Positions 23,144 to 34,151 of a DNA stretch of 64,000 nt are shown one piece after another (position 1 is the first letter of the stretch; every line of letters begins with the position of its first letter). Origin of the DNA: Phallus indusiatus (Eukaryota; Basidiomycota; Agaricomycetes; Phallales; Phallaceae); NCBI GenBank assembly GCA_027605045.1, contig JAQFWX010000007.1, positions 868,001-932,000 on the forward strand, given 5' to 3'. A program made the translations under genes and the position numbers. Below the pieces are notes generated by a model. The model was not told the DNA's origin, searched no databases, and saw only the letters and a list, made by a program, of their open reading frames with translations.

Positions 23144-23722
23144 CTGACCGGCTCTGTTCAAGACCCTTTCTTGGTATCGCGTACGAAAGTCTGTGCATGC
23201 TGCGCCCAACGCCGCCGTCCTTTACCTTTCTTAGTTAGTGTCTTTGCGTACGCGTCGCTTCAAAAATGCGCCCAGCGTCGGGTAAACTCTATAGAAAGAT
23301 AAGTCAGCCGATCGCCTTAATGCCTTTTTTTGAATAGTTCCTTACAAACCCTCTAGCGCAGTCTAGCGGCTCAAAGGATATTTAAGGCATCGCGTTGGTC
23401 TCATTACGACGCCAGCACTCCGTTCCCCCTCCATTCCAGCACTCCCTCATCCTAACACCCTCATCCTAACACCCTCCCAACGCCACCATCTCCGTTTAAG
23501 CACCCTCAATTGCGGCACCACCACCTCCATCCCAGCGCTTCCATCTCCCTCCCAGCACCACCTCCGTCCCAGCACCTTGCCTAGTGTGTGGGTGTGAGCG
23601 CCACCACCACCATCAGCGTTGTTGTCCTTCGTAATTTCTGCTCCCTCTTCCGCTGCGTTGTGTCGTGCGTCTCTTCTTTTCAATACCGGATTGTTTTTTG
23701 AGCCCACCTTTAGGCCCCTATC
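23144..23722. other. MULE left subterminal region, C-rich
   Basis: Non-coding as far as I can see. 23,400-23,585 is a C-rich tract of loosely repeated CCCAGCACC/CCACCTCC units. It probably holds the transposase promoter and transposase-binding sites, but no specific motif can be assigned. Confidence 0.5.
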
Positions 23723-26700
23723 ATGCCGGATGATATCGCGCAAAAAATGTACGCAGTTTCTCGCACTTTTTGTACATTCAACTATTGTTGGTTTTCTAGG
23801 CCATGCGCTTCAACTAGTGTGTTGCAGTCCATCCTCGACAAGGTTTGTCTCACTATTCAGTCCCTTTTTAATTCGCCAACGATCGAATAGCTGGGGCTGG
23901 ATACTCTCCCGGCTCATCCGGTATCGGAGAAGGGGACTATACTAGTAAGTGTTATTTTGTTCATTCCTTATTCTTTTACTTTTAGCAATTAGATCCATTT
24001 TAAAACCCTTCACTGTGATTCCAACCAACTGCGCGCGATCGAGGAAACGTACACGAAGTCTCAACACTTTCATCGGACCTTTACAGGTTCTGCAGACTCT
24101 CAACAAGAAGCGCGGGATTGTTTACAAGGACAAGGGCTGAGTATTGATGAGTTGGATGATTTAGCAAATGGGTGGAGTAAACGCTGGAGTACAAGTAGAA
24201 AAACCAATGGTCATGTCATTCAGCGAATTCTTTTTCAGTGGTAGGTCCAACTTATATATGATTCCAATGTATTTTACTTCGACATAATGATATAATATAT
24301 CAAAAGTCAATCTGGAAGTAGCACTACAGCGAGACAGAAAAAAACTGAGTGTAAAAACCTTGAGCTTGGAAAGATTCCAGAGAACGGGAAATGGAAACGG
24401 AAGATGCCTTACGATTTCACGGGCTGTTTGGGACATTTAGACTTGACGTATTCACCTCATGATTCCCGAATAATCCGTATTACCGGGATACTTGAACATA
24501 ATGAAGATTGCAGATATAAACAAATGCGCCGGCTACCTGCAGTTCCAGTACACCCGCATGTTTGGCAGGAGGCGTTGGACCAAATTAATAGCGGTGCAAA
24601 GTATGGTTATGGTTTAGAAGCTAATACTTATTAACTCATTCAATTAGTATGACTGCCGTTCAGAAGCACAACCGGGAATTATTCGAGGCAAAGTTTTATC
24701 ACGGGCAGAAAGACTTAGATCCGAAGAAGGCTAATTGTCGCTACCTCTTGTTGAAGGGGGATTCCCGATCATTATATCGTAAACAAGCCTTGTCATTAGG
24801 TGTCGACTTGCAAAAGGATGCCGCGGAAAATATAGATAACTGGATAAGGGCAGATTCTCTATTATACCGTTCGGAATTAGCGTCAACTGTTTTTTTATAT
24901 AAGGGCCGAGCAACTCCGAAAGAGCGGTTTATCCTATGCATACAGACTCAGTATATGAAGTCTGCGACTTGGGAACATGCTCACGGGAAGCAATTAATGT
25001 TGGATGGGACTTTCGGGGTATGCGATCGACGGGTTCTGCTGTTCATTGCCTTAGGCATTGATAATCAACATCGAGGCATTCCACTTGCATTTTTCTTATT
25101 TTCCGCCCCAACGGGAAATCGAGCTACTCATGCCGGATACGACATGTCAATTTTGGTCGACGTTTTGAAGCCGTGGGTTCAAAGCATGGGTATATATCAA
25201 GGTCAGACCTTTGCTCCTAAAGTTGTGATTACAGATACAGATACAAGAGAACGCGGTGCACTACTCAGTATTTGGCCAAACGTGACCCTCCTCCTTTGCA
25301 AATTTCACACCCGTCAGTGCTGGACAAATAGAAGAAAAACCGAAATAAAGCTGGGGCATGTGGATGAATTTTATAAGAATCAAATAATTAAAAGGTTACA
25401 AAATCTTGAGAATGCGTAAGTAATTGTTTATTTCAATCAACTTCTTTCCTTAATTGTACAAGTTTGATTAATTCAGACGTTCATGATGCTGCCATAGCAT
25501 TGGTAAATGCAGAGGAAAAATGGTTCAAGGCTTTATGCTCCTCCGTGAATATACCAATTGGTCGATCAACAATTGATGGTATATTATCATACCTGCAGTA
25601 TATGAGGGGGTACTGGCTAACGAAATCAATGTGGGAATCCTGGTCTGCATTTGGACGGAAGGTAGCTTCGGATTGTCTCGGAATTCCTCTCGAAGGTGTA
25701 ATACCAACAACAAACCATCTCGAGGCATTCAACGGAGTTCTCAAACACAAATACCTCCATCAGTATCAAAAAGGTGGTCGCCGCATTCGACTTGACCTCC
25801 TGGTCATGCTCTTGATCACACATATTCTTCCTGGAGTTTACGCTCAACGAACTGCTGAAACCCAATATTTTGATTGGCTTTCCGTTCGCTTTGGTTCTCA
25901 AATCCATGATCCGCACATCATAGAAACTAAAAGATCTAACGCAAAACTAGTCCACGCAATGCCAGATAGACAGTTTGCCGTCACTTGGTGGTCTCAAGAT
26001 TCGCAGATGAAATACTATGGCAGCGCGCAGTCCATTCTTGAAAAGAAACGCATTGCTGACTTCAAGTGGATAGACACTTGCACTGTTGAAGCCACTTGCG
26101 CAAGCTCGCTGGCAAATGTTGAGGAGGAAGATCATATCCGTTACCGCCTCTCTCTTAACACTTATGGGTTAGGGGCATGCACGTGTCCATATAATTCGAT
26201 GGGTAATGGTGCCTGCAAGCATCTCTGGGCGTTTCGTATTTTCCTTTCAACGTTACCATCAACAGTCACTTTCTATTTTCCGTTAACTGAAAAAGCCGCG
26301 CTGGAAATTCATGCGCTGTTTTTTCCAGATCACACTCCAACAACGCATAATACTTCGAGCGCGTTTCAACACATTCCGGATCTTCCAGATCCTACCCCAA
26401 ATCACTTGAGTAATGTGGCAGTTGTCGCAAACACGCTGTCTTCTATGATTATGGAGTCAGAGCCTGATTCCGAAGGAGCTGATTCAGAGTCTATTCATTG
26501 TGAAGAGGTCTCAAGTAGTGATAGTGAGGTAAACCGGTTTTGAAGAGTTGCTTGTATCTACTGATGAATTTTTCTTCAAGATACTAGGGCTCGATAGTGC
26601 CACTGCATTGAAGGAACAGCTACGTGCGCGCATTGATTATGAACTCACCGCCATGCTTCCACGACTGCATGGTCTAGTTCAGCTTTTAAACGAAGGCAAA

Positions 26701-26983
26701 GAAACGTTAGACCAAATACCACAAATTAAGGAGCTGGTTGACGTGGTAAACAAAATGAAAGTAGTGCTTCCCGGGGCTAGGTCAGACGACGGAATTGATA
26801 CAAGTGACAATTGCGCTTCTGTAAGTTTTTTTAATATTCATCGGACGTCTATTTCAATAATAAAATTAGACGTCAAAGCCCAAGAGGCGTCTTCCTACTC
26901 AAAAATACACAAGAAAACGGCGATTGTTATTGCCGTCTCCTGAACGAAAAACCAAACGGAAATGCTCCACAGCCACCTTCTAA
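23723..26983 (+). CDS. MULE transposase with SWIM zinc finger
   Basis: Transposase of the Mutator-like element, at least 909 aa. Exons solid in phase from 23993: 23993-24240, 24307-24600, 24648-25415, 25463-26528, 26581-26820, 26870-26983. The first ATG (23,723) and the small exons before 23,993 are provisional. Order of parts: an N-terminal Cys/His region (CQSGSSTTARQKKTEC, then GCLGHLDLTY), then the DDE-type core with Asp in MLDGTF, Asp in VITDTD followed by CKFHTRQCW, and Glu in TNHLEAFNG. Next is a SWIM zinc finger, CTCPYNSMGNGACKH, then a Ser/Asp/Glu-rich stretch. After a leucine-rich segment comes a very basic C-terminus that looks like a nuclear localisation signal. The D-D-E spacing and the CxxH after the second Asp fit MULE transposases. 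No stop or frameshift lies inside the exons. Confidence 0.88.
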
Positions 26984-27341
26984 ATTTTATTTATGTAGTC
27001 TACTAGTATATGATGTTGATAAAAATACAATTTAATTCTTATTTTCTACACGCCAATTTTTACTTAACCTCAGAATTGCGGGGTTATAAATCGTTCAACA
27101 AATCCGCAAAGATATTAGAAATCATCTAACAAATCCGCGAAGATATTATAAATCATCTAGCAGCTGTGGAAACGATTTTGTTTGCGCCGGCGCTTAGCCT
27201 ACTCTCTCTCCACTTCTTCTGCATCCGACTTTGGTTCACTCTTCATTTGTTGTGCCACCACAAATGTAAGTATGCACAGATAAGTTTTATCTTGTTTTAT
27301 TAACAGAACATGTAGCTTAATCTTGGAATTGTTCCGGAGTA
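26984..27341. other. Intergenic between the two + strand MULE genes
   Basis: AT-rich spacer between the transposase stop and the next gene. Two near-identical 30-bp tracts containing AAATCCGC and ATATTA sit at about 27,095-27,155 in tandem. It probably contains the terminator of the first gene and the promoter of the second. Confidence 0.4.
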
Positions 27342-29186
27342 ATGGGCGGCCCTCGTGCCACCAATAATGAAGAACGCCGCCAACGTGAGTTGGAGGCGAA
27401 ACGACGCTGGTACTACAAGTGAGTATCTATTTTTCATGTGTCGAAAAAATCTGGAACTATATCAACAGAAACCGCGCGAAAAAAAACCAGAATTCAGCAT
27501 CACCCGACACGTCCATCCCGACTGTTGCCTCAGCAGCCCAGGCCTTCGATATGTCGTCCGCATCATTGGGAACGTTGGCGTCACTGACACCGGCCACGTT
27601 GGCTACGCTCGTATTATCAGCGTTGGCGACACCCGCGCCACTGCCAGGACCGGTACCAACATCCACCACCTCGATACCATCCCAGCCCTGTGCACCGTTA
27701 CCCGTGTCGCTGCCATCAGTGTCGTTGGCATCACTGGCGTCGGCATCGCTGGCATCGCTGGTGTTATCAGCATCAACACCTGCACCTGCACCACCGTCAG
27801 CTCCTGCACCGTCAACTCCTGCGCCGCCAGCTCCTGCACCTGTACCACCGCCAGTTCCTGCACCTGCACCAGTGACACCAGTCCAGCCATTATCCGTGCC
27901 ACTGCCATCAGCGTCATTGGCATCGCTGGCGTCACTGGTCCTGTCAGCATCATCAACGTCTGCAGCACCAGCGCAAGTGCTACCAACGGCACCAACGTCA
28001 ATGCCAACACCAGTGCTAGCACCAATGCCGGCACCAGCACCAACCTTAGCCTCAACTCCAGCATTAGCACTAACGCCAACACCAGTATCAGCAACAACGC
28101 CGGTACCGGCACCAATCCCGGCCTCAACTCCAGCACCGGTTTCAACTCCAACTCCAGCCTCAACTCCTGCACCAGCCTCAACTCTAGCCTCAACCCCAGC
28201 ACCAGCGCCAACGCCAACGCCAATGCCAACACTCACACCCACACCAACGCCAACACCAACACCACCACCGGCTTCAGTGCCAATGCTAGTACCGGCACCA
28301 CTACCACTGGTACCTAGACCAGCGCCGCCAACGTCATCAACGGTATCACCAACCCTGGTACCAGCATCGCCAATGCCGTCAACATTATCGCCAACCCTGG
28401 TACCACTGTCGCCTGTAACACCATCCTTCGTGCAGCTCTCTATCTCTCCCGCGTCGTCTCCCGAACCTGCCCCTATGCTGACGCCACTAAACGAAGCGTA
28501 TGTAAAATAAATTGTTAAATTGGTAATACGTTTACTCACGATCAATTAGGAAGGACTACCTCTCCTGCCTAGTGGGGTCTGAGGAATCAGACGTCGATAC
28601 CTCAAGTCTCCGTGATGAAGATGACATGGACTATGTGTTGGAGTCCGAGTCCGAGTCTGACGGCGAGTCTTCTGACTCAAGCTCCACCATGTCATGGACG
28701 GAAACTTTTGATTTGATGGGAATGCAAATGGTGTCATCAAAGTGGAGATGCGCGGGTTCTCTTCGAGAAGAACACTTATTCGTCAAATCGGCCTGGGAAT
28801 ACTTTGAGGAGGCGGTGCATTTTTCGGAGCGTCCTATTGAAGAAGTAAAGGAATTTTTGCAGCGGCAAGCTATGCAAGTTTCCGCCGCACAGGATACAGT
28901 TGAGTGTATCCATTCACTATTTCATCACACAGCCGAACAGAAGAGGGTGTTCATCAGGGTCTTTGGAGAGGATTCGAATGGTACCTCATATGTGGAGAAT
29001 GTTTCTAAAATGATTGAGTTTTTACAAATTGCGCATTTTCGCGCAAATGTTTTGATGCGGCTTCATTGCATGCAAGTGCAATGTTTTTCATTAGCTGTTA
29101 AAACTCGAGAGATACAAGAGCATATGACAAATTATATGAATTGGTGGGATGCTGCTTGTGTTTTTTTAGAGACAAATAACCAGTAA
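27342..29186 (+). CDS. MULE accessory gene 1: Pro/Ala/Thr-rich protein, unknown function
   Basis: Three exons in phase (27342-27418, 27469-28497, 28550-29186) give 580 aa. Residues 1-35 are strongly basic and helical (ERRQRELEAKRRWYYKNRAKK), like a small DNA-binding helix. About residues 50-340 are a low-complexity Ala-Pro-Thr-Ser-rich linker encoded by a GC-rich repetitive tract. After an acidic Glu/Ser/Asp stretch (about 370-420) comes a well-mixed 170-aa C-terminal domain rich in helices (SAWEYFEEAVHFSERPIEEV region). I do not recognise that domain. Its position inside the TIRs next to the transposase suggests a transposition helper, as for the second gene of some other Mutator elements. 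The repetitive tract also leaves long spurious open frames in other phases and on the opposite strand. Confidence 0.7.
27530..28485 (+). repeat. Low-complexity coding tract (Ala/Pro/Thr/Ser)
   Basis: Imperfect hexamer-like repeats (CCAACRCCA, CACCTGCAC, GTCACTGGC types) encode the linker of accessory gene 1. The same tract is open in three phases, giving fake Asn/Thr-rich and Gly/Ala/Val-rich reading frames. Confidence 0.85.
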
Positions 29187-29371
29187 AAGAATGTACTAGT
29201 AGAATCAGATTAATAAACGCTGCTAAAGAAAGAGTTTTTCCACAATCCCAATTTAAGGCAAATTTATTATGTAAAGAACGCTAGATGTTTTAGATGATTT
29301 GTAAGTTAAGTAGAATTCATTTTTCGCACGATTTTGACTAACCTAAGTGTCCTACAAGTTGCGGGAGTGAT

Positions 29372-31111
29372 TCAAATCCGCGCTTGAAAGTCGGAGTAAA
29401 AGCTAGTTGCTGAGGTAGAAGGTGCCATATAGGAAGGACCTAGATAAAATGGAGTGAATAAGGTTGAAATGATTAACAACGGTTTTACACACCTGGCGAT
29501 GCATGAGCGACCGATGCTGTACTAGTTGGAATTTGAGGTTTTCTGGGAGGAGTTGAAATGCCTGACACAGTGGCAGCATTGACACCAAGCGTCTGGCTTG
29601 AGGAAGGAGCGGAAGCCGCAGTTGTTAACTGCGGAACCGGGGAGGCAAGATTACAATATTTTACATGACGGCTAGATGCATGTTTGTATATAAAAAGAGA
29701 ACACTCGCATATATCGAAAATACGCCAGAATTGGTCAGCGATGATCCCTTCACCAGACTGCAAATTATCCAGTGCGCCAGCTAAGTCCTCTCCAGATAAA
29801 GGAGGGACTTCGGAGTTTTTTTTGATGGCATAATGATGATGTGGCGGCTCCCAAATCGAGGCCGTGTCTCCAAACCATCGATCACCTGTACCATCTAAGT
29901 AAATTAAACTTGAAGTGTAATGTGTAGTTTATGAAACTCACGCATGGTGGACAGCTTGCCTTTGTCTGAAGGGTTGGAGGGACTGGATTGTCCCTGTAGC
30001 AAAGCTTGAACTTCGAGTGATTCCTCAGAGTCGGAAATCTCGATAGGCGGAGAGCAAATACGCTGAGCAGAAGTTGGAAATGATAAATTTTCTGTTGATT
30101 ATTTAAGTATTTCATAAGAGGTTCTGAAAGGTAGATCAACTTACTTTCGTCTTCTTCAATTTTTATTTTTTTTGAATCCGACAGGAGAAAGGGAATGATG
30201 GCAGAAGTGCCGCGTTTATAACCTAGTAGCTTCATATTAAGCAGAGTTGACATAAGCGGTGAACTGAGTAAACTCACCCCGATTTGGTGTATACCTGTTC
30301 CGACCTGGTGAGACAAATGGCCTGGGAGGCGTGGGGATGGAGGATAGTAGGTACTGTGGAATTTTTTCATCCATACGAAGAATATTCCGTGGATCAAATT
30401 TTTCCAAGCCTGAAATATCTATTCACTGATTGCCATAATATCATGTAAAACGACATACCTTCCCCAGGCATGTTACGACGGGGATATTTTTTTGTCGCCA
30501 AATTCTTATTTTCGTGAATTTTGTCCAACGGAACTGGAAAGACTAAGCCACATGCATATAATGGTGCAATAACGAATCACTTACTAAAAAGACTGCAACC
30601 GCCGCTATAGCAAGTCTTACATCCTAGCGCGACAGTCCGAAAATAATCCGAGGTGTTGGTAGTAACCACCCAAATCTTGGCAAAATGCAGATTTTCGGGG
30701 TCATTTTCGGTGAGAATACATGAGCAGGATGGCAGGGGGAAGTCAAAGTATTTGTACGCGAAGTCTAGCATCGTCGCGCGAAAAGGTTTCCCTTCGTCGT
30801 CTAGGGGCCTAAATATTTTGGGAAATATACTCTTTGCCAACAATTAAAAAAAATTATCTGACTCACCAATACCAGGTAACAGGATTGGACTCATCACGAT
30901 TCAACCAATTCAGGATGCGACCCTTCGCGACCTCGGAGTTCGCCACACGCTTGCATCTGAGGAACAGTTTGTGGTTCGCAGCATTGGGAGTTGAGAATGG
31001 ATCCTCGAGGGAATTAGAGGAAGCGAAGTTGGGGGAAGAATCAAATGAAATGAGGGTAGAAAATGGGGTGCTCGGAGAAGGTCGAACAGGCGTGGTGTTC
31101 AAAGAGTGCAT
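29372..31111 (-). CDS. MULE accessory gene 2: multi-exon protein, unknown function
   Basis: Read on the minus strand, seven or eight exons join in phase from an ATG at 31,111 (MHSLNTTPVRPSP) to a stop at 29,372. Order of parts: a Ser/Pro-rich N-terminus, a compact segment with RCKRVANSEVAKGRILNWL, then a domain with Cys-rich clusters (LPSCSCIL and GCKTCYSGGC), then a linker with PRRNMPGE and PPRPFVSPGRNRYTPNR. The acidic stretch KKIKIEEDE and ISDSEES follow, then a second folded segment (GDRWFGDTASIWEP to QFWRIFDICECSLFIYKHA), and a Ser/Thr/Pro-rich end. I recognise no family. It converges with accessory gene 1 (stops 185 bp apart). The exact start could be one exon further upstream. Its preserved multi-intron frame argues that it is a real gene. 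Confidence 0.62.
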
Positions 31112-31759
31112 ACTAGATAGCGAGTTGAACTGGATAGGGTGGGGGTGGGGATGGGATGAGTTCAACGAAAAAAAAACCTGGTGCTTTATATGTTCTGAAA
31201 AATTAAATTTTATTTTATAAATTTTATTTTATGAGGATAAGTTTGGCACGCAGCTTGTATGCGCGCGCGCACATTTTTCTTGCTCTCAGATTGAATGAAT
31301 AGACCTCGACATTTTTTCAAATTCAACTAGTACAAATTTGGTCATATCCATTTTTTATGGAGCAATGTAACTAAGGAAAAATTACACGAAACATCATGAA
31401 ACTTTCCTTTACACTTCGGAGTACCTGCGGTTAATTGACTAAAAGGTCCAGAACCTTTTTAGAAGGTTTTTAGAAGAATTCTAGATGGTAGATAAGATCG
31501 TGCCAAGGAAGGATTTGATCATAAGCGAAAGTCCGAAAAGGCTGTAAATGACGCCCATCACACACATGACGCTCAGAGTGCCTAAAGGTTAAGCAAAGTA
31601 ATTGATTATGATATTATCTACATTGGAAACCATCAATATGATGGCAAAGGGTTTGGCGGAAAGGTATAGTGCGAAAAAGGCTGTAAATGCCGCCCAGGCA
31701 GAAGCTAAAAAAAGACCTGCCACGCCAAAAATAAGCGAATAGATGACAGCGTGGCGGTG
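31112..31759. other. MULE right subterminal region
   Basis: No gene seen. 31,260-31,275 is a GCGC run. Two related blocks around AAAAGGCTGTAAATG occur at about 31,537-31,570 and 31,673-31,710, suggesting tandemly arranged subterminal binding sites next to the TIR. Confidence 0.45.
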
Positions 31760-31871
31760 CCTGTGGGCGCATGTCAGACTACGCTGATTACAGCATGGTG
31801 GTGTCTGTGGGTGTATGTATGACGTCGGATATTTTAGCGGCTTACCAAGAAGTTGCTCAAGCTTTACTACC
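31760..31871 (-). repeat. Right terminal inverted repeat of the MULE
   Basis: 112-bp reverse complement of 23,032-23,143, ending GCTTTACTACC directly before the second TTGACTAAG target copy. Confidence 0.93.
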
Positions 31872-32720
31872 TTGACTAAGCGTCAGTAACGTCTGTACAC
31901 TATGCCTAACACTGCGACGGTACTCCTCCAGGCTCCACCCAGTCGCCTTCGCCCGTGGGTCCATGATTTCATGAATTAACCTACCTTCTAAAATTCACGA
32001 AAGGGATCAAGAGTAAGGTTTTTTTCTAGGGAGCTGCCTGATACACTCCAAAATTGCGGTCGGAAACACATAAAGCACCCATATTGATTAATTATTGTAT
32101 TGGTCCGTGGATGCTAACATCGACGCTTCGACCTCTATAAATGTCCTCGGCACCGTAATTCACAATCTGCATCAAATTCTTGATTCAAGATTTCCTTTGA
32201 CCTACTGGAAGAAGTATACTTAAAAACCGGTTTGGAGATGACGGCTCAGTTAAGCTATAAAGAAATATGAACACGTTGCGCAAAAGAAGTTTTTCTGCTT
32301 GTCATTGAATTTCAAGCAAAGCACTTCTTTTCCGACAGAAAAAACGGCAACTGAGGAGTGATTAGTCTCAACAAAGATCAAGCGGATTATGTGAAACCGG
32401 CTTTTGTACGAGGCCAGTGTTTTATTTTCACAGTATATATCACAGCACATCTAGGTGTAAGTCTTAGGAAGAGGAATTTTGAACACCATGTCCCAATCGC
32501 AACTCATACAAGGGCTCCCGCTTATCTACCCCGCCAATACCAATCTAGGTTGAAGAGCAATTTCTATCTTTGCGGTCGAAAGCTGATAAATTCTTGTAGT
32601 TGCCAGTACAACACTCATTATCTGGGATACTTTCTTGATCTTTGATGAAGAAGTGAGTATTCAACTCCTCGAAACGTGATTTTCCACAGCCTCGCCGTAC
32701 TAAGACCAAAACAGGCAATA
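31872..32720 (+). repeat. Right fragment of the duplicated block, with head of an A-type membrane gene
   Basis: Together with 22,589-23,022 this is a second copy of 7,032-8,795, separated by the MULE. Like the 7-8.8 kb copy it carries a TATAAA (near 32,137) and then the first two exons of an A-type gene (32,488 onward). Similarity stops near 32,715, where sequence like the upstream block of B (11.27 kb) begins. Confidence 0.85.
32488..32700 (+). pseudogene. 5' fragment of a DUF6533-type gene (A-type)
   Basis: Exon 1 (32488-32548) encodes the same start as copy A (MSQSQLIQGLPLIYPANTNL). Exon 2 after the intron gives ASTTLIIWDTFLIFDEE and a GTGAGT donor. The rest of the gene is missing here. 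A matching tail fragment is at 37.35 kb, so the original gene seems to have been split. Confidence 0.8.
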
Positions 32721-33081
32721 TGTTGGGCAATCCTCCTGTACTTCATTCGTACGTTATCATGAAACCAAATAATTCGCCAACTGTTGACGCGCACGAGATC
32801 AGGAGAGATTGGAAGGAAACTAATGTAGGTGCCGTCAGCGTAATAGTGGCTAAAAATGGATTCGCGTAATAATGAATAGGAATGAAATACTAGTTTTTGT
32901 TAAATTTGGCTCGTGATAGTCGTAAGAATAAAATCAAAACAACTCGTCTTTTATGTACAGAAAGGTCCGAGCAAGATCGGACTCTGGGTTTAATGGGTAA
33001 GCGGAATAAGGGAAAACTGTGAAGAAGAAAAATCTACATGCGAGCTCATTTTGCAACGGAATTCAGGGAAGGCGGCGCATA
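32721..33081. other. Intergenic; fragment of B-type upstream block
   Basis: The first ~70 bp resemble 11,268-11,330 and the reverse complement of about 52,550. The rest shows nothing recognisable. TA at 33,080-33,081 is the left target copy of the Tc1/mariner-like element. Confidence 0.4.
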
Positions 33082-34149
33082 CAGTGGCGCGCAAAAAGAA
33101 TGCATGGGATGTAAGGTGCAATATCTCACAGTAGAATAATCAGGTGACAAATGTATGAATATGCGATTGTAGATAACCCTTTTAAGAATTTTTTGAGCAT
33201 ATAAATAGATATGTAGTTAATGCTTGCAATTTACAGAGGTGTGAATGTTTTAAGAAAAACCCCCAAAACTAACTTTCTCTAGGACATTTTTTTTGATTTA
33301 AAAAAATGCTCATATTGTACTTTAAAATGCTGTCTTTTATTTTGACTTAGCAATCATGTGCTGAATTGCGCTTCCCGGAGAGGTATGAGGCTCACAATAT
33401 GGCCATTTTAGCCTAAAATGGCCTAAACTGGGCGGTGAGGGGAGCCGGACAGCTCTAGCAGGAAGAGGGAAGACACTATGTAGGGAACTGTAAATAGAAT
33501 AGGATAGAAATATAATCTCAAATCTCAAAATAGCTCTGAAGCGCAATAAAGGGGGAAAGTAAACTTGTTATTGTGAGTGTGTAACTACTGAGTATATATA
33601 CTAAGAGAGAGCTTGTCCATGGACCTGAGTACTAAATGCCCTGGACTCAAACAATAGGACTACTTGAGGCTGTCCACAGAGGGAAAACCTGTCCTAACTA
33701 TTGTCCTAGCTAACTACTTATACTACAGTAATTATAGAACGAAAATAAATAAAATAAAACATGAAAAATAAATGAAAAAAGCGCATATATTCTCATAGCC
33801 TGTTGGGGAACCCCACAGCGGTTTTACCCTTTAGAGGGGTTATTGAAAGCTTCATACCTCCTCAAGGAAAAGGAATTAGCTCATGGTCCTCAGCCAAAAG
33901 TTGTAGCGAAGATGTTAAAATATAAAACTAGTTCATCCCCAAGTGACAAAAAACATTTTTGGAAAATTTCAGGTAAAAAATTTTCACAAAAACTTGATTA
34001 TTATTTATCTCAAACTCAAAATTCAGGCATGGGTTTATATACTCAAAATAAGCTTACAAACTCTCTCTACTATTTCTATTATAACCATTTTATTGTCAGA
34101 GCAACATAGTACAAAATAAGTGGGCATGCATTCTTTTTGCGCGCCACTG
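33082..34149. mobile_element. Tc1/mariner-like element or derivative, about 1.07 kb
   Basis: The ends are inverted repeats starting CAGTGGCGCGCAAAAAGAAT (about 25 bp matched, 33,082- and -34,149), each bordered by the dinucleotide TA (33,080-33,081 and 34,150-34,151), the usual target of this superfamily. There is no complete transposase. A short open frame at 33,843-34,109 with a basic Lys-rich segment might be a decayed end of one. A small hairpin built on GGCCATTTTA lies at about 33,399-33,421. Probably non-autonomous or degenerate. Confidence 0.65.
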
Positions 34150-34151
34150 TA

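Larger units (their letters stand above)
23032..31871. mobile_element. Autonomous Mutator-like (MULE) DNA transposon, 8,840 bp
   Basis: The element is bounded by 112-bp terminal inverted repeats (23,032-23,143 and 31,760-31,871, about 4 mismatches) and a perfect 9-bp target duplication TTGACTAAG (23,023-23,031 and 31,872-31,880). Nine base pairs is typical of the Mutator superfamily. It encodes a MULE transposase with a SWIM zinc finger (+), a second three-exon gene (+) and a multi-exon gene on the opposite strand (-). The host DNA on both sides is a copy of 7.03-8.8 kb, where the uninterrupted site is seen at 7,423-7,430. All three genes have open frames after splicing, so the element may still be active or has been until recently. 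Confidence 0.92.

Noticed and set aside
27457..28545. 362-codon minus-strand frame rich in Gly, Ala and Val
   Set aside because: It is the antisense shadow of the low-complexity tract in MULE accessory gene 1; it has no folded segment and no splice logic.
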